A program made the translations under genes and the position numbers. Of a stretch of DNA of 64,000 bases, positions 31,399 to 39,387 are shown piece by piece; position 1 is the stretch's first letter, and every line of letters starts with the position of its first letter. This DNA comes from Nucisporomicrobium flavum (lineage in GTDB: Bacteria > Actinomycetota > Actinomycetes > Mycobacteriales > Micromonosporaceae), in NCBI RefSeq assembly GCF_016464385.1, contig NZ_JADMLH010000005.1:396334-460333 (forward strand), in the 5' to 3' direction. The notes beneath the pieces were generated by a model. It saw only the letters and a program-made list of their open reading frames with translations. It was not told the origin of the DNA and made no database searches.

Positions 31399-32738
31399 GG
31401 CGACACCGGCAGCGAGACGACGAAGGTGCTGCCCTCGCCGGGGGTGGAGGTCACCCGCATCGCCCCGCCCAGGATCGCGACGAGCCGGCGGGCGTACGGC
31501 AGCCCCAGCCCGGTGCCCTTGCCGCTCAGCGCCTGGCTGCCCGGCACCTGGTAGAACTCCTCGAAGATGCGCTCGTGCAGTTCGGGCGGGATGCCGGTGC
31601 CGGTGTCGGCGACCGTGAACTCGACGTCGTCGCCCACCCGTTCGACGCCGAGGCGCACAGAGCCGGTGGCGGTGAACTTGATGGCGTTGGTGAGCAGGTT
31701 GCGCAGGACCTGGGCGAGCAGCACCTCGTCCGAGCGCAGCACCGGCACCGCCGGCTCGTCGACGATGAAGTCGACGTCGGGGCGCGTGGCGAGCGGGCGC
31801 AGGGTGCCGCGGAGCTGACCGAACACCGCCTTCAGGTCCACATCGGACCAGTTCGGCTCGATCCGGCCGGCCTCCGCCTTCGCGAGGTCCAGCAGGTCGT
31901 TGACGAGCGACAGCAGGTCCGTGGCGGAGGAGCGGATCAGCTCCACCTGCCGGGCCTGCTCGTCGGTCAGCTTGTCCGAGGACTCGTCGGAGAGCAGCCG
32001 GCCCAGCCCGATGATCGCGGTGACCGGGGCGCGCAGCTCGTGGCTGACGTTGGCCAGGAACCGGCTCTTCGCCTCGCTGGCGGCGCGCAGCTGCACCGAC
32101 TTCTCGTCGAGCTCGGCGTAGAGCGCCACCACCCCGCGGTTGGTCTCCTCCAGCTCGTCGGAGAGCTGGTGGTACAGCGCCATCACGCCGCGGTTGGTGT
32201 CCTCCAGCTCCGCGTTGAGCCGGGCGAGGTCGTCGCGTTGCGCGCGTACCTCGTCCAGCGCCGCGATGAGCTGCTGGTTCTGCACCGTCAGCTCGTCGAG
32301 CGGGGTGCCCGGCACGTGGCCGGACAGGCGTTCGCGAATCTCGTCCATACGGCCGGGGATCAGAGCCGGTGAGCTCGGCGGCAGACGTCGGGACATCCGC
32401 ACGACCGTACCGGTCTCCCCATCCCCTACCTCCATCGTGTCGACCAGGCGGCCCACCTGGGTCAGCTGGGCGCTGAGCCGCGCGCTGTCACCGGACACCG
32501 GATGGGCCATCTCTACGAACAGTGTGGGTACCCCGTCGAGCGTCGCGGTGAACACCACGTCCGCGTCGCGGCCCGCGCCGACGAGCAACCGGCCCACCTC
32601 GCTGAGCGCCGTGGCGAGCCGGGTCTGGTCCTGCGACTCGAGCCCGACCTCCCGCGCCACCTCGCGGCCGATCTGCCGGACCGTGAAGACGTCCTGCTCC
32701 ACCCGGATCCGCGTCCGCATCAGCGGCTCGGCCCTCAT
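31395..32738 (-). CDS. Sensor histidine kinase with RsbT-like N-terminal domain
   Basis: The 447-residue soluble kinase begins with an RsbT/anti-sigma-like segment (about 8-118: [20 protein letters not shown], then a decayed nucleotide site). A coiled coil follows (about 150-225) with the repeated phrase TNRGVxALY, then HisKA with His233 in [10 protein letters not shown] and a HATPase (N box [12 protein letters not shown] boxes DTGTGIP and [11 protein letters not shown]). The likely target is the receiver domain of the next gene. Both ends overlap neighbours by 4 bp. The degenerate N-terminal domain may contact RsbS or RsbR and so couple the kinase to stressosome state; this is inference. Confidence 0.88.
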   Translation of the reverse strand: MRAEPLMRTRIRVEQDVFTVRQIGREVAREVGLESQDQTRLATALSEVGRLLVGAGRDADVVFTATLDGVPTLFVEMAHPVSGDSARLSAQLTQVGRLVDTMEVGDGETGTVVRMSRRLPPSSPALIPGRMDEIRERLSGHVPGTPLDELTVQNQQLIAALDEVRAQRDDLARLNAELEDTNRGVMALYHQLSDELEETNRGVVALYAELDEKSVQLRAASEAKSRFLANVSHELRAPVTAIIGLGRLLSDESSDKLTDEQARQVELIRSSATDLLSLVNDLLDLAKAEAGRIEPNWSDVDLKAVFGQLRGTLRPLATRPDVDFIVDEPAVPVLRSDEVLLAQVLRNLLTNAIKFTATGSVRLGVERVGDDVEFTVADTGTGIPPELHERIFEEFYQVPGSQALSGKGTGLGLPYARRLVAILGGAMRVTSTPGEGSTFVVSLPVSP

Positions 32739-33766
32739 GGCAACCGCGCCACGAGGACGCCCGCGTCGTCGCGGCGGGTGCCGGCGTCGCGCAGCACGGT
32801 GGCGGCGATGACCTGCGGCGAGTGGCTGAGCAGACCGGGGTAGTCGGCAGCACTCCAGCGGTCCACGACCCCGTCGGTGTGCATGAGCACCACGGCCCCG
32901 GGCGCGAGCGGGTACTCGTACTCGCGGATCTGCCGGCGCTGGTGCCCCGCGATGCCGGGCAGCGACACCATGCCGCGCCGGCCGCCGTCCGGCGCGATGA
33001 TCGTCCCGGAGATGTTGCCCAGGCCCGCATAGCGGACCAGACCCCGCTGCTGGTCCAGCTCGGCGACGGCGAGCGCGGCCCCGCGGGTGTGTCCGAGCGT
33101 ACGGTGCAACGCGTCGACGACCGCAGCGGGCGGCGCCTCGGGCAGCCCGCCGAAGACGCGTACGGCCTCCTGCGTCGCCGCGTGTGCCAGCCGCCCGTGG
33201 CCGAGCCCGTCACAGACGAGCACCTGACGGCGTTCCCCGGTGTGGCGGACGGCGAAACCGTCCCCGCTGACCGGCTCGCCGGTGAGTGGCCGGGTCAGTC
33301 CGGACGCCCACGCCGGTTCCGGCGCCGCGGTGGGCCACACCTGGGCGGCGAGGACGGTGCCCTTGCCCGGCACCGAGTGCAGGTCGCACCAGCCGGCCTG
33401 ACGCGCTATCGCCCCGAGCCCGATGCCCAGCGTGCCGGCGGTCGAGTGGCCGTCGCCGGAGGAGCGCAGCACGTCGGCCATGCCGGGGCCCTTGTCGATG
33501 AGGATGATCTCGACGCCGGCCTCGGTGCCCGAGCGGGCCGGGCGCAGCAGGGCCTTGCCCTCGTCGGCGTGCTTGGCGAGGTTGCCCGCGGCCTCCGCCA
33601 CGACGATCGAGAGGTCGGCGGTCCGGCGGTCCGGCATGCCGAGCTCGGCGGCGAGGCGCTCCGCGGAACGGCGTACGGCAGCAGCCGCACTGGGGGCCTC
33701 CACCCGGAACCAGAGCCCTCCGTCGAGAAGCCCTTCGGGCAGCGAAGCCACCGTTCCTCCGCTCAT
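32735..33766 (-). CDS. RsbT-like ATPase fused to RsbX/SpoIIE-type phosphatase
   Basis: The 343-residue protein has an N-terminal HATPase of the RsbW/RsbT type (about 20-135; N box VVAEAAGNLAKHA, DKGPGMAD, TLGIGLGAIARQ) and a C-terminal PP2C-like domain (about 150-343; VCDGLGHGRLA, MHTDGVVDRW, DDAGVLVARL). The second half resembles RsbX, which resets the stressosome by dephosphorylating RsbS and RsbR. The ATG at 33766 overlaps the rsbT stop (ATGA, 33763-33766). Carrying a switch kinase and resetting phosphatase on one chain is a compact form of the module. Confidence 0.87.
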   Translation of the reverse strand: MSGGTVASLPEGLLDGGLWFRVEAPSAAAAVRRSAERLAAELGMPDRRTADLSIVVAEAAGNLAKHADEGKALLRPARSGTEAGVEIILIDKGPGMADVLRSSGDGHSTAGTLGIGLGAIARQAGWCDLHSVPGKGTVLAAQVWPTAAPEPAWASGLTRPLTGEPVSGDGFAVRHTGERRQVLVCDGLGHGRLAHAATQEAVRVFGGLPEAPPAAVVDALHRTLGHTRGAALAVAELDQQRGLVRYAGLGNISGTIIAPDGGRRGMVSLPGIAGHQRRQIREYEYPLAPGAVVLMHTDGVVDRWSAADYPGLLSHSPQVIAATVLRDAGTRRDDAGVLVARLP

Positions 33767-34170
33767 CGGCACCACTTGGTCACGCTGATGGTCGTGCCCT
33801 CGCCGACCGCGGTCTCGATGTCGAACTCGTCGACCAGGCGGCGGGCGCCGCTGAGACCCAGCCCCAGCCCTCCGCCGGTGGTGTAGCCGTCGGTCAGCGC
33901 CAGGTCGAGGTCGGGGATGCCCGGGCCCTTGTCGGCGAAGACGATGCGGATGCCGGACCGGCGGCCGTTGTCGACCCGGGTCACCTCGACCGTGCCGCCG
34001 CCGCCGTAGACCAGCGTGTTGCGGGCCAGCTCGCTCGCGGCGGTGACGAGCTTGGTCTGGTCGACCAGGGACAGCTTCACCGCCACGGCGACCGTACGGA
34101 CGAGCTGACGGACCCGGACCACGTCCTGGTCGGTGGCGACCGCTACCCGCTCCGCGGCCCCGCCGGTCAT
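33763..34170 (-). CDS. rsbT: Stressosome switch kinase RsbT
   Basis: The 135-residue GHKL-fold Ser/Thr kinase has N box TAASELARNTLVYGG, G1 box DKGPGIPD and G2 box GGGLGLGLSGARRL, all intact. In the Bacillus model RsbT phosphorylates RsbS and RsbR, leaves the stressosome and activates an RsbU phosphatase. The start ATG at 34170 overlaps the rsbS stop by 4 bp. Order rsbR-rsbS-rsbT matches the conserved RST module found across bacteria. Confidence 0.93.
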   Translation of the reverse strand: MTGGAAERVAVATDQDVVRVRQLVRTVAVAVKLSLVDQTKLVTAASELARNTLVYGGGGTVEVTRVDNGRRSGIRIVFADKGPGIPDLDLALTDGYTTGGGLGLGLSGARRLVDEFDIETAVGEGTTISVTKWCR

Positions 34171-34580
34171 GGTGCGGTGACCGCCGGCTCGTCGGTGTCC
34201 TCGTGGCCCGCTCCGCCCTCGGCCTCGGCCCGGGCGGCCGCGAGCAGCTCCATGCCGAGGTCGACGTTGAGCGCCGTACGGATCCCCGGCAGCGACAGCC
34301 CGAGCTCCACCAGCGTGATCGCGACCGCCGGCCGCATGCCCACGACGACCGTCTCGGCGTCCAGCACCCGGGAGATCGAGGCGATCGTCGCCAGCGTGCG
34401 CCCGACAAAGGAATCGACGATGTCCAGCGCGCTGATGTCGATGATCACACCGTGGCAGCCGGTCGCCACGATGCGGTCGGCGAGGTCCTCCTGCAGCTGC
34501 AGCGCGACCTGGTCCTCCATGTCGATCTGGATGGACACCAGGAGGATGTCGCCGATCTTCAGGACCGGGACGCGTTCCAT
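34167..34580 (-). CDS. rsbS: Stressosome scaffold protein RsbS
   Basis: The 137-residue single STAS protein starts at ATG 34580 (MERVPVLKIGDILLVSI). The predicted RsbT phosphorylation site is Ser57 in DISALDIVDSFVGRTLA, equivalent to Ser59 of Bacillus RsbS. RsbS forms the icosahedral stressosome core with RsbR and holds RsbT inactive. It lies 4 bp after rsbR and overlaps rsbT. The acidic tail after about residue 115 is longer than in Bacillus. Confidence 0.93.
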   Translation of the reverse strand: MERVPVLKIGDILLVSIQIDMEDQVALQLQEDLADRIVATGCHGVIIDISALDIVDSFVGRTLATIASISRVLDAETVVVGMRPAVAITLVELGLSLPGIRTALNVDLGMELLAAARAEAEGGAGHEDTDEPAVTAP

Positions 34581-34584
34581 CGGC

Positions 34585-35448
34585 TCAGCCTTCCCGGCGC
34601 GGCTTCTGCGCGACCTTGTCACCGGTCATCCGCAGCACGTGCCGCAGGGCGTCGGCGAGGCTCGACTTGGTGGCGATGTCGCCGAACTCGATGCCCAGCG
34701 CCACGATCGTCTGCGCGATCTGCGGCCGGATCCCGGAGATGATGCAGTCTGCACCCATGAGCCGAGCGGCCACGACGGTCTTGAGGATGTGCTGCGCGAC
34801 CTGGGTGTCCACCGCGGGAACGCCGGTGATGTCGATGATCGCGTACGGCGAGCCGGTCTCCACCAGCGTCTCGAGCAGCCGCTCCATGACCACCTGGGCG
34901 CGGGCCGAGTCCAGCGTGCCGACCAGCGGCACCGCGACCACGCCCTCCCACAGCTTCACCACGGGGGTGGAGAGCTCCAGCAACTGCTCCGCCTGGTCGG
35001 CGATGAGCTCCTCGCGCGCCCGCGTGTAGCTGTCGAAGGTGAAGAGGCCGGCGCGGTCGACGAACGAGGAGAACGCCACGTACTCGCGCAGGACCGCGGC
35101 ATCGGCGCCCTCGCCCTCGTCCAGCACGCGCAGCACGGCGTCCTTGAGCGTGAAGACGCTGACCGCGGTCTCGTTGGCGGTGAAGCCCTGCCGGGCCCGG
35201 GTGCTGGACAGCTCGCTGAGCTGGGCCCGCAGCTCGGCGGCCGCGTCGTCCTCGAGGTCCTGCGCGCCGCCGTCGAACGCCGCCTGGAAGCCTCGCTGCA
35301 GCTCGGAGGCCTGCCGGTACAGCTCGGCCTGGCTCAACCGGCCCCGCAGGGAGGCGGCCACCGCGTCCGTCCAGGACGCGACGATCGCGTCCTCGTGCCC
35401 CTTGAGCAGGTCGGCGAACCGACCGCTCCGGTCCGAACTCAGCGCCAC
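34585..35448 (-). CDS. rsbR: Stressosome sensor protein RsbR
   Basis: The 287-residue protein has an N-terminal globular sensor domain (about 10-150, all-helical, RsbRD-like rather than the non-haem globin fold of B. subtilis RsbRA) and a C-terminal STAS domain (about 160-275). The two threonines phosphorylated by RsbT are conserved as Thr161 (LSTPVVKLW) and Thr215 (VPAVDTQVAQHIL). GTG 35448 is chosen because a perfect AGGAGG lies 5 bp upstream; ATG 35478 upstream has none. It is the first gene of the six-gene stressosome operon reading to 29860. The sensed signal is unknown. Confidence 0.92.
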   Translation of the reverse strand: MALSSDRSGRFADLLKGHEDAIVASWTDAVAASLRGRLSQAELYRQASELQRGFQAAFDGGAQDLEDDAAAELRAQLSELSSTRARQGFTANETAVSVFTLKDAVLRVLDEGEGADAAVLREYVAFSSFVDRAGLFTFDSYTRAREELIADQAEQLLELSTPVVKLWEGVVAVPLVGTLDSARAQVVMERLLETLVETGSPYAIIDITGVPAVDTQVAQHILKTVVAARLMGADCIISGIRPQIAQTIVALGIEFGDIATKSSLADALRHVLRMTGDKVAQKPRREG

Positions 35449-35453
35449 CGGTG

Positions 35454-35459
35454 CCTCCT
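35454..35459 (-). promoter_or_regulatory. Shine-Dalgarno that fixes the rsbR start
   Basis: A perfect AGGAGG (minus strand) is spaced 5 bp from the GTG at 35448. The in-frame ATG at 35478 lies upstream of this site and would translate through it. Confidence 0.8.
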
Positions 35460-35637
35460 GTGACCTCGGCCGGGTCATGGCCGCCGCAGGTCGCGGGCAA
35501 CCGGGCCGGACTTTACCATCGGGGCCGGTTCATACTTGCTGTCGGCCAACTAATAATCCGTGGTCAGGCGGGTCTCCCCGTTCTGCGGGCACCCGGCCGC
35601 GTGGAGTAACGTTCTGCCCATAACTGGGAGGTCCTGA

Positions 35638-35991
35638 ATGTCCCTGACGGTACAAACCGAGCAGCGCGGCGACGTGGTCGTCGTGTCGGTGGCGGGCGAG
35701 CTCGACATGGCCACCGCGCCCCAGCTGCAGGACCAGATCAGCGACCTGCTCGAGAAGGGCCGCACGCGGCTGGTCTTCGACCTGGCCGAGGTCTCGTTCT
35801 GCGACTCCACCGGGCTCTCCGTGTTCGTGCGCGCCAAGAACAGCACCGACGACGCCGGCGGTGTGGTGCGGCTGGCCGCCCCCCAGCGCGGGGTGCTGCG
35901 CATCCTCGAGGTGTCCGGGCTGGTCGAGGTGCTGCACACGTACCCGACGGTCGACGAGGCCGTGACCGCCGAGGAGCCGGCGCTCGACTGA
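35638..35991 (+). CDS. STAS anti-sigma factor antagonist, BldG/RsbV-like
   Basis: The 117-residue STAS protein has phosphorylation motif EVSFCDSTGLSVFV, with Ser57 the likely site. It resembles BldG/RsbV, which when dephosphorylated binds an anti-sigma kinase and frees a stress sigma factor. A good Shine-Dalgarno (GGGAGG) precedes ATG 35638. It is divergent from the stressosome operon (189-bp gap, AT-richer at 35510-35560), so it is a natural substrate for the PP2C phosphatase at the end of that operon. No anti-sigma or sigma gene follows; mscL is next. Confidence 0.88.
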   Translation: MSLTVQTEQRGDVVVVSVAGELDMATAPQLQDQISDLLEKGRTRLVFDLAEVSFCDSTGLSVFVRAKNSTDDAGGVVRLAAPQRGVLRILEVSGLVEVLHTYPTVDEAVTAEEPALD

Positions 35992-36026
35992 GCGCGCCCG
36001 CTTCCCGCGATGGGCCGATCGGCGTA

Positions 36027-36052
36027 GTTTGTCGCCGACAGGTCGTGGGCAA
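36027..36052 (+). promoter_or_regulatory. SigB/SigF-type promoter candidate for mscL
   Basis: GTTT (36027-36030), a 16-bp spacer and GGGCAA (36047-36052) lie 50 bp before the mscL start. This is close to the actinobacterial stress-sigma consensus GTTT-N14-16-GGGTAT/A, differing at two -10 bases. The setting, an osmotic channel beside stressosome genes, makes it more plausible than the match alone would. Confidence 0.45.
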
Positions 36053-36102
36053 CTGCTGCGATCGAAACTTCTCGGCCCCTCATCGCAGGAGTGCGCGTGT
36101 CC

Positions 36103-36546
36103 ATGCTCAAAGGCTTCAAAGACTTCATCATGCGCGGCAACGTCGTCGACCTCGCGGTCGGCATCGTCATCGGCGCCGCCTTCACCGCTGTGGTCAGCGG
36201 CTTTACCAAGTCCTTCCTCGAACCGCTGATCAAGTGGATCAGCGGCGGCTCGGGCGTGACAGCCGGCGCTTGGTCGCCGAAAGCCGGCGTCGTCTTCGAC
36301 TACGCCGGCTTCATCAACGCGGTGATCACGTTCCTGCTGACCGCCGCGGTGCTCTACTTCCTCGTGGTCTACCCGCTGAACCGGCTCGCCGAGCGGCGCA
36401 AGCGCGGCGAGGAGCCGCCGCCGGAGGCCCCCAGCGAGGAGGTCAAGCTGCTCACCGAGATCCGCGACGCCCTGGTCCGCCAGCAGGTCGCCCCCGGTGC
36501 GGTCAACGACATCCTCGGCCGCCACGGCCAGGAGCCGCCCCGCTGA
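36103..36546 (+). CDS. mscL: Large-conductance mechanosensitive channel MscL
   Basis: The 147-residue homopentameric channel opens under membrane tension to release solutes during hypo-osmotic shock. The N-terminal amphipathic helix and pore helix read MLKGFKDFIMRGNVVDLAVG, followed by a second membrane helix (about 68-90) and a charged cytoplasmic bundle. ATG 36103 matches the M. tuberculosis start; in-frame GTG codons at 36091 and 36097 are alternatives, closer to the AGGAG at 36087. It lies downstream of the STAS gene and a SigB-like promoter, consistent with osmotic stress control. Confidence 0.95.
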   Translation: MLKGFKDFIMRGNVVDLAVGIVIGAAFTAVVSGFTKSFLEPLIKWISGGSGVTAGAWSPKAGVVFDYAGFINAVITFLLTAAVLYFLVVYPLNRLAERRKRGEEPPPEAPSEEVKLLTEIRDALVRQQVAPGAVNDILGRHGQEPPR

Positions 36547-36582
36547 GGTTTCCGCCGAAAAGATCAACCCACCCGGCGCTGT

Positions 36583-36598
36583 TCGAACAGATGTTCGA
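36583..36598. promoter_or_regulatory. LexA (SOS) box
   Basis: TCGAACAGATGTTCGA is a perfect match to the actinobacterial SOS box TCGAAC-N4-GTTCGA. It lies 12 bp before the ATG of the small gene at 36611. TACAGT at 36599-36604 could be the -10 box, so LexA would sit over the promoter core and the transcript would start at or next to the ATG. Confidence 0.85.
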
Positions 36599-36610
36599 TA
36601 CAGTGCCGGG

Positions 36611-36844
36611 ATGGAGCAACGTAAGCACTGGTGGAACGGCAGATGGGGACGCGTCGCACGCAAGGACGTCTACCTGCGGACGAGCGGCGACCAGTGGTAC
36701 GTGGAGCAGCGCGCGGGCGGCGCTGACGGCGTCTCCCACTTCTTCGAGTACGACAGCGAGGAAGCCGCGCTGGACATGGTCCGCGCGCTCCTGACCGGCC
36801 CGGACGAGTGGCGGGAGCTGTCCGTACGCCCCCGCGACCGCTGA
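36611..36844 (+). CDS. Small SOS-controlled protein of unknown function
   Basis: The 77-residue protein starts at ATG 36611: MEQRKHWWNGRWGRVARKDV, with basic and Trp-rich residues, then a mixed segment ending in an acidic helix (YDSEEAALDMVRALL). It has no membrane segment and no cysteine. I do not recognise a family with a known role. The perfect LexA box 12 bp upstream makes DNA-damage induction very likely, and the absent Shine-Dalgarno with a -10-like TACAGT 6 bp before the ATG suggests a leaderless message. A role in replication arrest, repair or cell-division delay is a guess only. Confidence 0.72.
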   Translation: MEQRKHWWNGRWGRVARKDVYLRTSGDQWYVEQRAGGADGVSHFFEYDSEEAALDMVRALLTGPDEWRELSVRPRDR

Positions 36845-36874
36845 CCAACAGGCCTCACAGCGTCCGCGACGCGC

Positions 36875-37717
36875 TCAGGCAGCCCGGCGCTCGCCGGCCG
36901 GCGTATGGCGGGCGGTGACCGGGCCACCCGGCAGCAGGCGCAGGCGTGCCGGCCGGGCGGGCTCGTCGGGAGTGGCCTCCACGAGACGCCAGCCGCCGCC
37001 CACACCGGCCCGGTCGCCGGGCGGCTCGGCAGGATCGCCCGCGACCCGCGACAGCGCCACGACGAGCAGATATCCCAGGATCACGAAACCGTGGCTGACC
37101 AGCCGGGTCCCGTCGACCCGAGCCGCGGACAGGTCGTTGACCGACAGCAGCAGAAGCATCCCCACGAAGGCCGTCAGCATCGGTACGAGCCCCGCCGGCC
37201 GGCCGCGGCGCAGGGCGATGAAGAGGTAGCCGGCCCCGATCGCCACGTTCCACGCCGCGGACTCGTGCCACAGGTGGCCGGGGGTCGCGTCCAGCCCGGC
37301 ATGCACGTGCAGGCTCGCCGCGCCGCCGCCGACCTGCGCCAGCCCGAGGATGAGCTGCACCGCGCCGACCGCGGCCAGGGCGACGTAGAGGCCGGCTCCG
37401 AGCCGCGCGCGTACGCCGGCCCGCCGCCCGCCCCCGCTCTCGGCCCGCGTGATCGCGAACCACTCCCGCCACACGCCCCGGCGGCCGGGAACGCGGCCGG
37501 GAACGGGTGGGAGCGCCGCGAGGATGGCCGCGCTGAGGTCGGGGACGTCCGCGACGAGCCCCGTACGCGCCACCCGGTTGACCGCCGCCGCCCGGTCGAC
37601 CCACTCCCGGCACCCGGCGCATCCGGCCAGGTGCCCGTCGACCCGCGCCCGATCGGCCGGATCGTCCTCGCCGTCCAGCTGCGCCGATATCAGCTCGCGC
37701 CACCGTTCACACGCCAT
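36875..37717 (-). CDS. Zinc-finger anti-sigma-like membrane protein
   Basis: The 280-residue protein starts at ATG 37717. The N-terminal zf-HC2 motif is DGHLAGCAGCREWVDRAAAV with an upstream Cys (MACERW), the H-x3-C-x2-C zinc site of ZAS anti-sigma factors. The remainder has about four to five membrane helices (about 120-245) and a basic, Pro-rich cytoplasmic tail. ZAS proteins normally sit next to an ECF sigma gene; none is adjacent, so this may be an orphan or a membrane protein that borrowed the domain. It is convergent with the small SOS gene (30-bp gap). Confidence 0.78.
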   Translation of the reverse strand: MACERWRELISAQLDGEDDPADRARVDGHLAGCAGCREWVDRAAAVNRVARTGLVADVPDLSAAILAALPPVPGRVPGRRGVWREWFAITRAESGGGRRAGVRARLGAGLYVALAAVGAVQLILGLAQVGGGAASLHVHAGLDATPGHLWHESAAWNVAIGAGYLFIALRRGRPAGLVPMLTAFVGMLLLLSVNDLSAARVDGTRLVSHGFVILGYLLVVALSRVAGDPAEPPGDRAGVGGGWRLVEATPDEPARPARLRLLPGGPVTARHTPAGERRAA

Positions 37718-37766
37718 GCACCCATAGTCGCGCGGAGACGCCCGCTGGTTCCCGCCGGCCGCGGCT

Positions 37767-38399
37767 TCAGCGCAGGCCGTGCTGCGGGCGGCCCTCCTGG
37801 TCGCCGGTGCCACCCATCAGCCGCCGGCGCTCCCGGAAGGCCCGCAGGTTGGCCGTGTTGCCGCAGGTGCTGACGTCGTGCCAGACGCCGCTGTTGTTGC
37901 GGGAGGTGTCGAAGAAGGCCGCACGGCACTCCACGTTGTTGCAGAGCTTCAGCCGCGGCCACAGCCCGGCCTGCTGCGCGAGGAGCGCCTCGGACCACAA
38001 CGCCGACGCGAGCCAGCGGGTGCCGCGCCCGGCGGGGACCATGCGGACCCAGCCGTCGGCGTCGGGGACGAGGCTGACCGGCACGTCCGCCGGGGGCAGC
38101 GAACCGTCCGGGTTGGCGTTGCGCCCTCCGGCCGCCAGGATCACGCCCTCGAACGTGCTCCGCAGCCGCCGCAGCGACCGCAGGTCCGTGGAGGAGAGCA
38201 GCAGCACGGGGGCGGGCAGGCCGGCCACGCGCGACCATGTGGCCAGGGCGTCGGTCAGCCAGCGCTGGGCGTCGTCGGGCGTGGCGAGCAGGTCCGGGGC
38301 GTACGACATGGTGGCCCGGGTGTTCACGAAGTCCTGCAGGAGGGCGAGGCCGGCCGGCGCCTCGCGTACGCCGTGCCGGGAACTTGCCTTCCATGACAT
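37767..38399 (-). CDS. CGNR zinc-finger (ABATE domain) transcriptional regulator
   Basis: The 210-residue protein has an N-terminal ABATE domain (about 15-150) and a C-terminal CGNR zinc finger: CNNVECRAAFFDTSRNNS, then STCGNTANLRAFRERR. The Cys pairs bind zinc and the last helix is predicted to bind DNA. Such proteins are presumed stress or metabolite-responsive regulators, with few characterised. A direct repeat GCATCCGYCACACGC upstream (38432 and 38462) is a possible binding site. It is 49 bp upstream of the zf-HC2 gene on the same strand. Confidence 0.85.
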   Translation of the reverse strand: MSWKASSRHGVREAPAGLALLQDFVNTRATMSYAPDLLATPDDAQRWLTDALATWSRVAGLPAPVLLLSSTDLRSLRRLRSTFEGVILAAGGRNANPDGSLPPADVPVSLVPDADGWVRMVPAGRGTRWLASALWSEALLAQQAGLWPRLKLCNNVECRAAFFDTSRNNSGVWHDVSTCGNTANLRAFRERRRLMGGTGDQEGRPQHGLR

Positions 38400-38431
38400 A
38401 GGCGAAGGGTACTTGATTCTTTTTCACGCGA

Positions 38432-38476
38432 GCATCCGCCACACGCCTGACCGGGGCGGGCGCATCCGTCACACGC
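38432..38476. repeat. Two 15-bp direct repeats upstream of the CGNR gene
   Basis: GCATCCGCCACACGC (38432-38446) and GCATCCGTCACACGC (38462-38476) differ at one base and are 30 bp apart, about three DNA turns, so both face the same side. They lie 33 bp upstream of the CGNR start. They could be its autoregulatory operator. Confidence 0.45.
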
Positions 38477-38576
38477 TGCGCATTCGGTCACTGACGCCAC
38501 GTTGATCATGAGACGCTTGACTGCTTACGGCAGCATGAACATCTCTCGCGTGTGAGTATCGGACAATGAGGTGTAA

Positions 38577-39380
38577 GTGGTGCGCAGAGTTCTGACCGCC
38601 GCCGTGGCTCTGGCAGCCGCCGCAACGTTGGCCACCGGGTGCGACACCGGCGGCGCGAACGACGCCGCGCCGGCGCCCTCCGCGACCGTGGGCACCCCGT
38701 CGGCCCCCGCGGACACCCCGACGACCTCTCCCTCGGCGTCCGCGACTCCGTCGGAGACACCCACGAGCGAGCCGGCGCCCAAGCCGCAGAAGCTCAAGTC
38801 CGGGGCGAAAGGCGAGCGGGTCGTCGCCCTGCAGAAGCGCCTGACGGAGCTCGGCTACTGGAACGGCAAGCCCGACGGCTCCTTCGGCGGCAAGACCCAG
38901 CAGGCGGTGTTCGCGCTGCAGAAGGCTGCCGGCCTGGGCCGCGACGGCGTGGTGGGACCCAAGACCCAGAAGGCCCTCGACCGAGGCGTACGCCCCAAGG
39001 CGCGCAGCACCAGCGGCCGGGTCATCGAGATCAGCAAGAAGCGGCAGCTGCTCATGCTCGTCAACGACGGCAAGGTGACCGAGGTCTTCAACACGTCCAC
39101 CGGCTCGAACCAGCACTACGAGCAGGAGGGGCAGACGTATCTCGCCGACACCCCGAGCGGCAGGTTCCGGGTCTCCCGGCAGATCGACGGCTGGCGCCAC
39201 GCGCCGCTGGGCCTGCTGTGGCGCCCCAAATACTTCAACGGGGGCATCGCGGTGCACGGGGCGAACAGCGTGCCGCCGTACCCGGCCTCGCACGGCTGCG
39301 CACGGGTGTCGATCGCGGCGATGAACTACCTGTGGACGAACGACAAGCTCCCGCTGCGGACGAAGGTCTGGGTCTACTGA
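38577..39380 (+). CDS. L,D-transpeptidase lipoprotein with peptidoglycan-binding domain
   Basis: The 267-residue exported protein has a lipoprotein signal (lipobox LATGC, about residue 22), a Pro/Thr/Ser/Ala-rich stalk (to about 75), a PG_binding_1 domain (GERVVALQKRLTELGYWNG, about 78-135) and a YkuD catalytic domain with the motif HGCARVS near the C terminus (Cys nucleophile). It makes 3-3 cross-links in peptidoglycan or anchors proteins to it, acting outside the membrane. Tandem GTG codons at 38577 and 38580 follow GAGG at 38568-38571; either could start. Divergent from the CGNR gene and convergent with the rho-like gene. Confidence 0.9.
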   Translation: MVRRVLTAAVALAAAATLATGCDTGGANDAAPAPSATVGTPSAPADTPTTSPSASATPSETPTSEPAPKPQKLKSGAKGERVVALQKRLTELGYWNGKPDGSFGGKTQQAVFALQKAAGLGRDGVVGPKTQKALDRGVRPKARSTSGRVIEISKKRQLLMLVNDGKVTEVFNTSTGSNQHYEQEGQTYLADTPSGRFRVSRQIDGWRHAPLGLLWRPKYFNGGIAVHGANSVPPYPASHGCARVSIAAMNYLWTNDKLPLRTKVWVY

Positions 39381-39387
39381 CCGCGGC

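Noticed and set aside
36875..37717. Anti-sigma factor paired with an ECF sigma gene
   Set aside because: The zinc-finger motif is there, but neither neighbour is a sigma factor, so I kept the call to anti-sigma-like.
38400..38576. c-di-AMP riboswitch before the L,D-transpeptidase gene
   Set aside because: Such leaders occur before cell-wall genes in actinomycetes, but the conserved core and long paired elements are not seen in this 177-bp gap.
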